A DNA stretch of 64,000 nucleotides from Rhodobacter capsulatus (GTDB lineage Bacteria; Pseudomonadota; Alphaproteobacteria; Rhodobacterales; Rhodobacteraceae). Position 1 is the stretch's first letter; every line of letters starts with the position of its first letter. The notes below the pieces were generated by a model. It did not search any database. It was not told the origin of the DNA and was given only the letters and a program-made list of their open reading frames with translations. Both the position numbers and the translations under genes were made by a program. This document shows, piece by piece, positions 7,481 through 16,144 of the stretch. Location: contig NZ_SWJZ01000017.1 in NCBI RefSeq assembly GCF_005144475.1, positions 48,655 through 112,654 on the forward strand, in the 5' to 3' direction.

Positions 7481-8667
7481 AGACGGCGGACTTCGTCATC
7501 GACAATACGGGCAATCAGCGCCGCATCGGCCTCGCAGAAGGTCAGCGGCAGCCGCAGATCGAGCAGACCGGCCAGCACCGCATCGGTGCGCGGCAGCGCC
7601 TGCGCGGGGGCAAAGCGCCAGCTTTGATGGCGCGAGGTGAAGGCGACGGGCTCCTCGGCCCCGAACCATTTCAGCTCCACCCCCCGCGCAGCGCAAGCCT
7701 TCACGAGGGACAGGATGCGATCACCGGCCCAGCCGGGCAGAAGGAACTGGAAGGACGAGCCGACAAAGGCTTCGGCCTGGGGCCGGGCGATCAGCCGCAG
7801 CCCCGGCGTCGAGACAAGCCCCGCCTCCAGCGCCCGGTAAAGCGCGTTCCAGCGCCCGATGCGGTCGGGCAGCGTCGGGATCTGCGGGCGCAAGATCGCG
7901 GCGCGCAGGTTGTCCATCCGCCCCGAGACATTGGGCGTGTCGTATTTCAGCCCTTCGAAGACCTCGGGCGGGGGGGCTGCGGCATGCCGGGGATAAAGCA
8001 TGTAAGACCCTGACAAAAGGATCATTTTCGCCATCAGCACGGGATCATCAGAGACGATCAGACCGCCCTCGCCCGAATTCATGTGCTTGTAGGTCTGCGT
8101 CGAATAGCAGCCCACCGCCCCATGCCGCCCCGAGGCCACGCCGCGCCAGCTGGCCCCCATCGTATGGGCGCAATCCTCGATCACCAGCAGCCCGGCGGCC
8201 GTCGCAATCGCCATCAGCCGGTCCATGTCGCAGATATGGCCGCGCATATGCGACAGCAGCAACACCCGCGCGCCCGCGGTTTTGGCTTTCAGATCAAGGT
8301 CTTCAAGATCGATCACCAGATCTTCGGTGACCTCGACGAAGACCGGCTCGGCCCCCAGCGCGGCAATCGCCCCGGGCACCGGCGCCAGCGTGAAGGCATT
8401 CGTCAGCACCCGGTCCCCCGGCCCGACACCCGCGGCGCGCAAAGCGCAGCCCATCGCATAGCCGCCCGAGGCGACGGCGAGGCAATATTTCGCCCCGGTG
8501 AAGGCGGCGAATTCGACCTCGAGCGCCGCCGCCGCGCCGATCTCGCCCGGCGCGACATTGTAGCGATGCAGCCGCCCCGAGCGCAGCACGGCGACGGCGG
8601 CGGCGATGGCCGCCTCGTCGATCGGTTCCTGTTGGGTGAAATTGCCGGTGAAGACCGTGTCCGTCAT
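7471..8667 (-). CDS. DegT/DnrJ/EryC1/StrS-family PLP aminotransferase
   Basis: The 398-residue product has the family layout: substrate/cofactor segment GAKYCLAVASGGYAM, NAFTLAPVPGAI, the PLP-binding Asp in VIEDCAHTMGA, and the Schiff-base lysine at about residue 194 in STQTYKHMNSGEGGL. Members transaminate keto sugars or cyclitols for cell-surface glycans and antibiotics. The open frame extends far upstream, but the ATG at 8667 overlaps the stop of the MFS gene as ATGA and gives the usual family length. The substrate cannot be read from sequence. Neighbours are a TetA-like exporter and a phosphoglycolate-phosphatase-like HAD, not sugar-nucleotide genes. Confidence 0.88.
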   Translation of the reverse strand: MTDTVFTGNFTQQEPIDEAAIAAAVAVLRSGRLHRYNVAPGEIGAAAALEVEFAAFTGAKYCLAVASGGYAMGCALRAAGVGPGDRVLTNAFTLAPVPGAIAALGAEPVFVEVTEDLVIDLEDLDLKAKTAGARVLLLSHMRGHICDMDRLMAIATAAGLLVIEDCAHTMGASWRGVASGRHGAVGCYSTQTYKHMNSGEGGLIVSDDPVLMAKMILLSGSYMLYPRHAAAPPPEVFEGLKYDTPNVSGRMDNLRAAILRPQIPTLPDRIGRWNALYRALEAGLVSTPGLRLIARPQAEAFVGSSFQFLLPGWAGDRILSLVKACAARGVELKWFGAEEPVAFTSRHQSWRFAPAQALPRTDAVLAGLLDLRLPLTFCEADAALIARIVDDEVRRLQR

Positions 8668-9875
8668 GTCTCTTTCCTGCGCAGCAGCAGCACGAAGGGC
8701 ACCGCAAGCAGCGCCGCCGCGGCGAAATAGGCGGCATCGGGGCTTCGCACCGGCGCCGCATCCGAAAGGAAATAGCCGAAGACCTGGGCGAAGAACAGCG
8801 TTCCGGCCAGCATCATCAGGTTGGTGACGGCGCCCAGCCCGCCCTGCAGCGCGCCCTGTTCGCTTTCGGGCACCCGCGCCGACATCATCGCCGTCAGCGC
8901 CGGTTGCGCGAAGCCCTCGGGGCCGTGGAAGATCAACAGCACGACGACGCCGACGATCCCGGGCACAAGGCCATAGCCCGCCGCAGCCAGACCGGCGATG
9001 GCCAGACCCACAAGCGCCGCCCGCCGCTCGCCGATGCGCGCAACCACGGGGCCGGTGAAGAGCCCCTGAAACAGCGCCCAGACGATGCCGAAAGCGGCAA
9101 GCGAGACGCCGATCGTGACCTCGGACCAGCCGAATTTCGCGATCCCCCAATAGGACCAGACCGCCGGATAGACCGCCGAGGCGAAGAAATAGAGCGCATA
9201 GATCGCCACGAGCGGCAGCACCCCCTTGTGACGGCGAAAGACGGTCAGGATGCCGAACGGGTTCGCCTCGCGCCAGACCACGGCGCGGCGATTTTCGGGC
9301 GCAAGCGTTTCCGGCAAGGCCCTGAGCCCCCACAGCAAATTGAGCGCCGCCAGCGCGGCGGCGGCCCAGAACGGCACCCGCGGCCCAAAGGCGCCCAGAA
9401 GCCCGCCAAGCGCCGGGCCGAGCACGAAACCAAGCCCCAAAGCCGCGCCAAGCCAGCCAAAGGCCCGGGCGCGGTCTTCGGGCGCGGTGAAATCGGCGAC
9501 ATAGGCATTGGCGATGCCCTGCGTCGCGCCGCAGATCCCCGCCACGATCCGCGCGAGGAAAAGCCACAACAGCGAGGGCGCCAGCGCGCAAAGCACATAA
9601 TCGATGCACAGCCCGGCCAGCGACACCAGCAGCAGCGGCCGCCGTCCGAAACGATCGGAGAGCGCCCCCAGAAGCGGCGCCGTCAGAAACAGCGCCAGCG
9701 AATAGACCGCATAAAGCCAGCCCCCCACCTGCGCCGCATCCTGCAGCTGCAGCCCGCCCACCTCCTCGATCAGATGCGGCAGGACCGGCAGGATCAGCCC
9801 GAGCCCGGCCATGTCGAAGAAGACGACGATCAGGATAAAGATCGTCGCGCGGCGGGGGTTTGGCACGTCAGCCAT
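8664..9875 (-). CDS. MFS transporter, tetracycline-resistance (TetA-like) subfamily
   Basis: The 403-residue protein has about 12 hydrophobic segments. TM1 contains VVFFDMAGLGLILPVLPHLI, the pattern of 12-TM drug/H+ antiporters of the TetA group, and motif A appears as GALSDRFGRRPLLL after TM2. A short acidic/basic loop separates the two halves. It sits in the inner membrane and probably exports a small molecule; tetracycline itself is only a family label. The ATG at 9875 lies inside the end of the HAD gene (8-base overlap), and the stop overlaps the DegT start. The three genes are therefore one translationally coupled operon. Confidence 0.88.
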   Translation of the reverse strand: MADVPNPRRATIFILIVVFFDMAGLGLILPVLPHLIEEVGGLQLQDAAQVGGWLYAVYSLALFLTAPLLGALSDRFGRRPLLLVSLAGLCIDYVLCALAPSLLWLFLARIVAGICGATQGIANAYVADFTAPEDRARAFGWLGAALGLGFVLGPALGGLLGAFGPRVPFWAAAALAALNLLWGLRALPETLAPENRRAVVWREANPFGILTVFRRHKGVLPLVAIYALYFFASAVYPAVWSYWGIAKFGWSEVTIGVSLAAFGIVWALFQGLFTGPVVARIGERRAALVGLAIAGLAAAGYGLVPGIVGVVVLLIFHGPEGFAQPALTAMMSARVPESEQGALQGGLGAVTNLMMLAGTLFFAQVFGYFLSDAAPVRSPDAAYFAAAALLAVPFVLLLRRKET

Positions 9876-10542
9876 GACGCGGAAGGAATTGCGCCACGCG
9901 CAAGGCCAGATCGGCGAAACTGTCCAGCATCGCCTCGGGGGCAAGGCGTTCGATCGCCCGGCCCTCGGGACCGAAAGCCACAAGCAGACAGGGCACGCCC
10001 GCGGCGCGGGCGGTCTCGCGATCGGTCACGGTGTCGCCCACGAGCAAGGATCGCGCGACCGTGCCCCCCGCCCGCGTCACCGCGGCGTGATAGGGCGCGG
10101 GGTCGGGCTTGCGGGTGGGCAGCGTGTCGGCGCCGACCAGCGCATCGAAAAGCGACGCGACCCCCAAGGCATCCAGCAGCTGCACCGCCAGCGCCTCGGG
10201 CTTGTTGGTGCAGATCGCGGTGCGGTAACCGGCCGCCCTGAGCGTCGCCACCGCCCCGGCAGCCCCCGGATAAAGCCTTGAATGCACGCAGATATTCTCG
10301 CCGTAATGCAGAAGCAGGCGGAAGTAATCCTCGTTCACCAGCAGCGCGGGATCGGGGGTGCCGAGCCGCGCATACCCCAGCGCCAGCATCGCCCGCCCGC
10401 CCTGAAAGGCGGTCAGCGCATCCGCCACCGGGTCAAGCACCGCCTCGAGGCCGCGGGCGACAAAACAGGCATTCGCCGCCGCGATCAGATCGGCCGAGGT
10501 ATCGGCCAGCGTGCCGTCCAGATCGAAAACCACCGTTGCCAC
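9868..10542 (-). CDS. gph: Phosphoglycolate phosphatase-like HAD hydrolase
   Basis: The 224-residue product is a HAD-superfamily phosphatase with motif I DLDGT at residues 7-11 (nucleophile Asp7), motif II CTNKP, a lysine in KPDPAPY and motif III LLVGDTVTDRETARAAGVP. The cap insertion after motif I matches Gph/PGPase, which recycles 2-phosphoglycolate. The start is a GTG preceded by GGGGGCG; no ATG is available in frame nearby. It is divergent from glmU, and the start codon lies in a 21-bp tandem repeat. It heads an operon with the MFS and DegT genes, so it could alternatively be a phosphatase dedicated to that pathway. Confidence 0.88.
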   Translation of the reverse strand: MATVVFDLDGTLADTSADLIAAANACFVARGLEAVLDPVADALTAFQGGRAMLALGYARLGTPDPALLVNEDYFRLLLHYGENICVHSRLYPGAAGAVATLRAAGYRTAICTNKPEALAVQLLDALGVASLFDALVGADTLPTRKPDPAPYHAAVTRAGGTVARSLLVGDTVTDRETARAAGVPCLLVAFGPEGRAIERLAPEAMLDSFADLALRVAQFLPRHG

Positions 10543-10582
10543 TGTTGCGCCCCCGAAAGATACTGTTACGCCCGCGAAAGAT
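10541..10582 (+). repeat. Two adjacent 21-bp direct repeats at the gph/glmU divergent promoter
   Basis: ACTGTTGCGCCCCCGAAAGAT is followed at once by ACTGTTACGCCCGCGAAAGAT, with 19 of 21 bases equal. A 21-base period places both copies on the same face of the helix. The first copy covers the first bases of the gph start region. Confidence 0.85.
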
Positions 10583-10656
10583 TGCGTGATCCTCGCCCTC
10601 TTGCAGCGAGATATGGTATCGGTAAAACAGGCGAGAGCAGAAGAAAAGGCGTTCCC

Positions 10657-12003
10657 ATGGCCATTGCCCTGATTGTCCTTGCCGCCGGGCAAGGAACCCG
10701 GATGAATTCCGACTTGCCGAAGGTGCTGCACCGTCTGGGCAGCGCGCCGCTTCTGGCGCATGCGCTGGCGGCCGGGCGCAGGCTTGATCCCGAGCGGGTG
10801 GTGGTCGTGGTCGGTCACGGCGCCGATCTGGTCGAAAAGGCCGTGCGCAAGATCGAACCCGAGGCCGAGATCGCGCTGCAGGCCGAGCAGCTGGGCACCG
10901 GCCATGCGGTGGCGCAGGCGCTGGCGCAGATCCCCACCTTCGAGGGCAAGGTGGTCGTGCTTTACGGCGACACCCCCTTCATCGCGGCGGAAACGCTGGA
11001 ACGGCTGGTCGAAAGCCCCGCCGATGTCGTCGTTCTGGGGTTCGAGGCCGCCGATCCGGGCCGCTACGGGCGGCTGATCGCAACGGGCGACCGGCTGGAA
11101 CGGATCGTCGAATACAAGGATGCAAGCGCGGAAGAACGCGCGATAACCCTTTGCAATTCCGGGGTGATCTGCTGCGACGCGACGCTTTTGGCGGCCCTTG
11201 TGCGCGAGCTTTCCAATGACAATGCGGCGGGGGAATATTACCTGACCGACATCGTGGCCAATGCCCGCGCCAAGGGCCATATGGCCGAGGTCGTGCGCTG
11301 CGACGAGGCCGAGACGCTGGGCATCAACACCCGCGCCGAACTGGCCGCGGCCGAGGCTGCCTTTCAGGCCCGCGCCCGCGCCGAGGCGCTGGAAACCGGC
11401 GTGACGATGGTCGATCCCTCCACGGTCTATTTCGCGCTGAACACCTGCATCGGCCGCGATGTGGTGCTGGGCCCGAATGTGGTTTTCGGCCCCGATGTGA
11501 CGATCGAAAGCGGCGCCACGATCGAGGCCTTCTGCCATCTGGAAGATTGCCACATCTCGCGCGGGGCGACGGTCGGGCCGTTTGCGCGGCTGCGCGGCGG
11601 GGCGGAACTGGCCGAAGACGTGCATATCGGCAATTTCGTCGAGGTGAAGAATTCGATCCTCGGCGAGGGCGTCAAGGCCGGGCATCTGAGCTATCTGGGC
11701 GATGCCGATGTGGGCGAGTTCACCAATATCGGCGCGGGCACGGTGACCTGCAATTATGACGGCGTGTTCAAGCACCGCACGACGATTGGCGCGCATGTCT
11801 TCATCGGCTCGGATACGATGCTGGTGGCGCCGGTGACGGTGGGCGATGGCGCGCTGACGGGCTCGGGCTCGACGATCACCGAGGATGTTCCGCCGGGCGC
11901 CGTCGCGCTGGGACGGGCGAAGCAGGTGACGAAACCGGGGCTGGCGGTGAAACTGTTCGAGCGGCTGCGCGCGCAGAAGGCAGCGCAGAAGAAAGGCGCG
12001 TAA
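10657..12003 (+). CDS. glmU: Bifunctional GlmU: N-acetylglucosamine-1-phosphate uridyltransferase / glucosamine-1-phosphate acetyltransferase
   Basis: The 448-residue enzyme makes UDP-GlcNAc for peptidoglycan and lipid A. The N-terminal nucleotidyltransferase opens with LAAGQGTRMNSDLPKVLH, followed by EQLGTGHAV and VLYGDTPFI. The C-terminal half (from about residue 245) is a left-handed beta-helix of hexapeptide repeats with NFVEVKNSILGEGVK and YLGDADVGEFTNIGAGT. The ATG has an AAAAGGCG ribosome site. The stop codon TAA is directly followed by the ATG of glmS, so both are one operon supplying amino-sugar precursors. Length is close to the E. coli enzyme (456). Confidence 0.98.
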   Translation: MAIALIVLAAGQGTRMNSDLPKVLHRLGSAPLLAHALAAGRRLDPERVVVVVGHGADLVEKAVRKIEPEAEIALQAEQLGTGHAVAQALAQIPTFEGKVVVLYGDTPFIAAETLERLVESPADVVVLGFEAADPGRYGRLIATGDRLERIVEYKDASAEERAITLCNSGVICCDATLLAALVRELSNDNAAGEYYLTDIVANARAKGHMAEVVRCDEAETLGINTRAELAAAEAAFQARARAEALETGVTMVDPSTVYFALNTCIGRDVVLGPNVVFGPDVTIESGATIEAFCHLEDCHISRGATVGPFARLRGGAELAEDVHIGNFVEVKNSILGEGVKAGHLSYLGDADVGEFTNIGAGTVTCNYDGVFKHRTTIGAHVFIGSDTMLVAPVTVGDGALTGSGSTITEDVPPGAVALGRAKQVTKPGLAVKLFERLRAQKAAQKKGA

Positions 12004-13818
12004 ATGTGTGGGATCATTGGTGTTCTTGGCTTTCACGAAGTGGCGCCGCTGCTTGTGGAAAGCCTCAAGCGGCTGGAATACCGGGGCTATGACTCGGCGG
12101 GCATCGCGACGGTGAACGAAGGCCGGCTGGATCGGCGGCGCGCGGTCGGCAAGCTGGTCAACCTCTCCGATCTTCTGGTGCACGAGCCGCTCGCGGGCAA
12201 GGCGGGCATCGGGCACACCCGCTGGGCGACGCATGGGGCGGCGACCACGGTGAACGCGCATCCGCATCGTTCGGGGCCGGTGGCGGTGGTGCATAACGGC
12301 ATCATCGAGAATTTCCGCGAGCTGCGCGCCGAACTGGCCAAGGCCGGGATCGCGCCCGAAACGCAGACCGACACCGAGACCGTGGCGCTGCTGACGCGGC
12401 TCTTCATCGACCGCGGCCTGACGCCGCGCGCGGCGGCGGTGGCGACGCTGCAAAAGCTGGAAGGCGCCTTTGCGCTCTTGTGGCTGTTCGAGGGCGAGAA
12501 CGATCTGATGATCGCCGCCCGCAAGGGCTCGCCCTTGGCCATCGGCCATGGCGAGGGCGAGATGTTCGTCGGTTCCGACGCCATCGCGCTGTCGCCGATG
12601 ACCGACCGCATCACCTATCTGGCCGAGGGCGATTACGCCTTCGTCACCCGCGCGGGGGCCGAGATCTTCGACGCCGAGGGGCGGCGGGCGAACCGCGAGG
12701 AGACCCGGATCGACCTGTCCTCGACCCGCGTCGAAAAGGCGGGCTACAAGCATTTCATGGCCAAGGAAATCGCCGAACAGCCGGTGGTTCTGGGCGATGC
12801 GCTTCGCCATTACCTCCGGCCCGAGGGGGTCAACCTGCCTGCGGAGCTGGATTTTTCCAGCCTTGACCGGCTGACGCTGGTGGCCTGCGGCACGGCGTTC
12901 TACGCCTGTTCGGTGGCGAAATACTGGTTTGAACAGCTGGCCGGTCTGCCCTGCGAAATCGACGTCGCCTCCGAGTTCCGCTACCGCGAGCCGCCGATGC
13001 CCGCCAACAGCTATGCGATCTTCGTCAGCCAATCGGGCGAGACCGCCGACACCCTCGCCGCCTTGCGCTACTGCGCGGCAAAGGTTGCGAAAACCATCGC
13101 CGTGGTGAACGTGCCCACCTCCTCGATCGCGCGCGAGGCCGATCTGGCGCTGCCGATCCTTGCGGGGGTCGAAGTCGGCGTCGCCTCGACCAAGGCCTTC
13201 ACCTGTCAGCTTCTGGCGCTCGCCGTGATGGCGCTGAAGGCGGGGATCGACCGTGGCCATCTGAGCCCCGATCAGCTGCAGGGCCATCTCGATACGCTGC
13301 GCGCGCTGCCGGGGCTGATGAATGCGGCGCTCTCCACCTCGGAGGAGATCGCGAAACTGGCAGGCCAGCTCGCCGAGGCGCAGGACATCTTGTTCCTCGG
13401 GCGCGGCCCGATGTATCCGCTGGCGCTGGAAGGCGCGCTGAAACTCAAGGAAATCAGCTACATCCACGCCGAGGGCTATGCGAGCGGAGAACTCAAGCAC
13501 GGGCCGATCGCGCTGATCGACCGCACCGTTCCGGTGATCGTTCTGGCGCCGCATGACCGGCTGTTCGACAAGACCGTGTCGAACATGCAGGAGGTGATGG
13601 CGCGGCATGGCAAGGTGCTTTTGATCACCGACGGCAAGGGGATCGCGACCGCGGCCGAGGGCACCTGGGCCAGCCTGCGCCTGCCCGAAGTGGCCGAGCC
13701 CTTCGCGCCGATCCTTTACGCGCTGCCCGCGCAGCTGCTCGCCTATCACACCGCCATCGCCAAGGGGACCGACGTCGATCAGCCGCGCAACCTTGCGAAA
13801 TCCGTGACGGTGGAGTGA
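12004..13818 (+). CDS. glmS: Glutamine-fructose-6-phosphate aminotransferase (isomerizing)
   Basis: The 604-residue enzyme makes glucosamine-6-phosphate from fructose-6-phosphate and glutamine. It begins MCGIIGVLG, so Cys2 becomes the N-terminal nucleophile of the class-II amidotransferase domain (residues about 2-220, with GHTRWATHGA). Two SIS isomerase domains follow (VACGTAFYAC, SQSGETADTLAAL, VASTKAFTCQ), and the end is LAKSVTVE as in the family. It begins with no spacer after glmU and its stop overlaps the next ATG by one base. I saw no glmS ribozyme, which is not expected in this phylum. Confidence 0.98.
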   Translation: MCGIIGVLGFHEVAPLLVESLKRLEYRGYDSAGIATVNEGRLDRRRAVGKLVNLSDLLVHEPLAGKAGIGHTRWATHGAATTVNAHPHRSGPVAVVHNGIIENFRELRAELAKAGIAPETQTDTETVALLTRLFIDRGLTPRAAAVATLQKLEGAFALLWLFEGENDLMIAARKGSPLAIGHGEGEMFVGSDAIALSPMTDRITYLAEGDYAFVTRAGAEIFDAEGRRANREETRIDLSSTRVEKAGYKHFMAKEIAEQPVVLGDALRHYLRPEGVNLPAELDFSSLDRLTLVACGTAFYACSVAKYWFEQLAGLPCEIDVASEFRYREPPMPANSYAIFVSQSGETADTLAALRYCAAKVAKTIAVVNVPTSSIAREADLALPILAGVEVGVASTKAFTCQLLALAVMALKAGIDRGHLSPDQLQGHLDTLRALPGLMNAALSTSEEIAKLAGQLAEAQDILFLGRGPMYPLALEGALKLKEISYIHAEGYASGELKHGPIALIDRTVPVIVLAPHDRLFDKTVSNMQEVMARHGKVLLITDGKGIATAAEGTWASLRLPEVAEPFAPILYALPAQLLAYHTAIAKGTDVDQPRNLAKSVTVE

Positions 13819-14654
13819 TGGCCAGAAAACGCGGACCCCGGGTCATCGTCGCCGAAGACCGCCCCCTGACCGAGGCAGAGGCGGCCCTGGCCGCCGAAGC
13901 CGCGGCCTATGCCGCCTCGGATGCCGATTACACGCAATACGAGGAAGCGGCGGCGGCAGACGACCTTGGCCCGCCCCCCAGTCTGGCCGAGGCGATCGCC
14001 GCGCTCGACTCCTGTGGCGATGCGGAAAGGGCTGCGGGCGCCGCGGCGTATCACAAGGTGGCGCGGCGGTATCTGGGCGTGTCGGTGCCGCTGATCGAGG
14101 ATATGACGCGGCTCTGGCGGGCCCAGGCGACGCTTGACGAACGCATCGCCTTGGCCGACGGGCTCTGGCACAGCGACATCCACGAGGCGAAGATCGCGGC
14201 GGCGAAACTGCTGACACAGGCGCGCATCCGCCCCGATGACGCGGTCTGGCGCACCATCGTTTCCTGGGTGCCCGGCTTCGACGCCTGGGCCGCGGCCGAT
14301 CACGCCTGCAATGCGGGCGGGCGGCGGCTCGTCGGCGCCCCCGAACGGCTCGACGAGATCGAGACCTGGCTGGACGCCGAAAACATGTGGACCCGCCGCG
14401 CCGCGCTGGTGATCACCCTGCCCTTCACGAAATCGAACCACCCCGACGCCGCCGAACAGGCCGCCCGCGCCCGCGTGCTGGGCTGGTGCGTCCGCCTCGC
14501 CCCGGACCGCGACTGGTTCATTCAAAAGGCGATCGGCTGGTGGTTGCGCGAGCTGTCGAAACACGACGCCGAAGCCGTGCGCCAATGGCTTGCCGACCAC
14601 GGCGCCACGCTCAAGCCCTTTGCCCGCAAGGAAGCCTCGAAATACCTGAAATGA
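13818..14654 (+). CDS. AlkD-like DNA alkylation repair protein
   Basis: Residues 1-50 of the 278 are alanine/acid-rich and probably flexible. From about residue 60 on there are ALK/HEAT-like helices: AYHKVARRYLGVS, ERIALADGLWHSDIHEAKIA, VWRTIVSWVPGFDAWAAADH, NMWTRRAALVITLPFT, DWFIQKAIGWWLRELSKHD. The last segment is the hallmark of AlkD-family glycosylases, which remove N3/N7-alkylated purines without base flipping. The ATG at 13818 overlaps the glmS stop; a GTG three bases earlier is an alternative. Co-transcription with glmUS is likely from the overlap, but a functional link is not obvious. Confidence 0.85.
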   Translation: MARKRGPRVIVAEDRPLTEAEAALAAEAAAYAASDADYTQYEEAAAADDLGPPPSLAEAIAALDSCGDAERAAGAAAYHKVARRYLGVSVPLIEDMTRLWRAQATLDERIALADGLWHSDIHEAKIAAAKLLTQARIRPDDAVWRTIVSWVPGFDAWAAADHACNAGGRRLVGAPERLDEIETWLDAENMWTRRAALVITLPFTKSNHPDAAEQAARARVLGWCVRLAPDRDWFIQKAIGWWLRELSKHDAEAVRQWLADHGATLKPFARKEASKYLK

Positions 14655-14698
14655 CGGGTGTTTCTTCTTGGCCCAAATACGCCCTTTCGCCACCCGTC
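14653..14698. repeat. Intergenic half-dyad of the TTCTTCTTGGC...AAATACGC type
   Basis: The element contains TTTCTTCTTGGCCCAAATAC plus GC, framed by GACGGGTG and CACCCGTC, which can pair. The core matches one arm of the large dyad at 63875-63927. It separates the convergent AlkD-like and amidotransferase genes. Confidence 0.6.
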
Positions 14699-15464
14699 AC
14701 CGGCGCGCGGCGGCAAAGTCCCGCACCGCATCGCCAAAAGCCTCGAACAACGGCCGCGACACCGGATCGTTCTGCGCATTCCATTCCGGGTGCCATTGCA
14801 CTGCCAGGGTAAAGCCCGGCGCGCCATCCACGAAAATCGCCTCGGGGGTGCCATCCTCGGCCCGCCCCTCGATCACGATGCGCGGCCCGGGTTCGAAAAT
14901 TCCCTGCCCGTGCAGGGTGTTGGTCTCCACCTCCTCGGCGCCGAAAAGGCTGGCAAAGCGCCCGCCCGGGGTCAGCGCGACGCGGTGGCGCAGGGCGAAA
15001 AGCTCCTCCAACGTGCCCTCGGGCGGCATGCGGTGGTTCATCCGGCCCGGCAATTCGCGGATTTCGGGGTGCAACGTGCCGCCCATCGCCACGTTCACCT
15101 CCTGAAAGCCGCGGCAGATGCCGAAGAACGGCTGCCCAGCCGCCACGCAGGCCCGCACGAGCGGCAGCGTGATCGCATCGCGGGCGCGGTCGAAGGCCCC
15201 ATGTTTCTCGGTTTCCTCGTGACCATATTCCGAAGGATGGATGTTCGGCCGCCCGCCGGTCAGCAAAAAGCCGTCGCAGACCCGCATCAGCTCCTCGACC
15301 GAGACCATCGTCGGATCGGCGGGGATCAGCAGCGGCAGACAGCCCGCGACACTGGCCACGGCGCAGGAATTCATCTGCCCGCCCTCGTGGATCGGATAGC
15401 GGTCGTTGATCAGCCCGCGGTTGCCGATGATCCCCACGACCGGGCGATGTCCGCTCTTGTCCAT
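14697..15464 (-). CDS. Class-I glutamine amidotransferase-like (peptidase C26 / gamma-glutamyl-gamma-aminobutyrate hydrolase family)
   Basis: The 255-residue protein has the C26 fold: LLTGGRPNIHPSEYG oxyanion loop, nucleophile Cys in PFFGICRGFQEVNVAMGG, and the His/Glu pair in LAVQWHPEWN. Relatives such as PuuD hydrolyse gamma-glutamyl-GABA in putrescine breakdown. No puu genes are nearby, so the substrate is uncertain. The ATG at 15464 is preceded by AAAGGAG with good spacing. It stands alone between convergent and co-directional neighbours. Confidence 0.88.
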   Translation of the reverse strand: MDKSGHRPVVGIIGNRGLINDRYPIHEGGQMNSCAVASVAGCLPLLIPADPTMVSVEELMRVCDGFLLTGGRPNIHPSEYGHEETEKHGAFDRARDAITLPLVRACVAAGQPFFGICRGFQEVNVAMGGTLHPEIRELPGRMNHRMPPEGTLEELFALRHRVALTPGGRFASLFGAEEVETNTLHGQGIFEPGPRIVIEGRAEDGTPEAIFVDGAPGFTLAVQWHPEWNAQNDPVSRPLFEAFGDAVRDFAAARR

Positions 15465-15558
15465 GTCATGCTCCTTTCGCGAAAACGTAGCAAAGCCACG
15501 TCCTTGCGCAAAGGGGGAAGGCCCGCGCAGGATCTGTGCGGATCTGCAGGGTCAGGGC

Positions 15559-15987
15559 TCAGGCGGCGGCGGCCTCGGCGGCCAGCTTGCGGATGCGCTC
15601 GACCATCGCCGCCAGACCGTTCGAGCGCTGGCTGGACAGATGCTCGTTCAGACCCAGCCGCCCCATCTCGGCTTTCGCATCGACGGCCCCCACCTCGGCC
15701 ACGGTCAGACCGGCGTAAAGCGCATGCAGAAGCGCGATCAGCCCCTGCACGATCATCGCATCGGACGCGCCCTCGAAATCGAAGACCGCCCCCGGCCCGG
15801 TGCCCGAAATCCGCGGCATCAGCCAGACCTGGCTTGCGCAGCCCTCGACCTTGGTCGCGGGCACTTTCAGCGCGTCATCAAGCGCGGGCAGCGCCTTGCC
15901 CAGTTCGATCACATGGCGGTAGCGATCCTCCCAGTCGTCAAGGAAATCGAAGGTTTCGGCGATCTCTTCAAAGGCGGGGCTGGCCAT
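15559..15987 (-). CDS. sufE: SufE cysteine desulfurase activator
   Basis: The 142-residue product accepts persulfide from SufS and passes it to the SufBCD scaffold during Fe-S cluster assembly. The acceptor cysteine is Cys50 in KVEGCASQVWL. Other conserved pieces are DWEDRYRHVIELG near the N terminus and LGLNEHLSSQRSNGLAAMVERI near the C terminus. The ATG at 15987 has AGGAG at good spacing. The suf operon itself is not in the window, so this is a stand-alone sufE. Confidence 0.95.
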   Translation of the reverse strand: MASPAFEEIAETFDFLDDWEDRYRHVIELGKALPALDDALKVPATKVEGCASQVWLMPRISGTGPGAVFDFEGASDAMIVQGLIALLHALYAGLTVAEVGAVDAKAEMGRLGLNEHLSSQRSNGLAAMVERIRKLAAEAAAA

Positions 15988-16144
15988 GGGAAACTCCTGC
16001 GTTTTCCCCTGCGTAGCCTTCATGCGGCGGCGCGGCAAGAGGTGCGCGGCGGCGCGCGCAAGCGCCGGGCCAAACGCCGCTTTTCAAACCGGGCCGGATC
16101 GGCTACCCAAGGCAAAGATCGCCCCAGCCCCGTCGAGGTGCCCC

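Noticed and set aside
9868..13749. Open frame of nearly 1300 codons on the minus strand through glmU and glmS
   Set aside because: Only its last ~224 codons encode a recognisable protein (gph); the rest is antisense to two clear genes.
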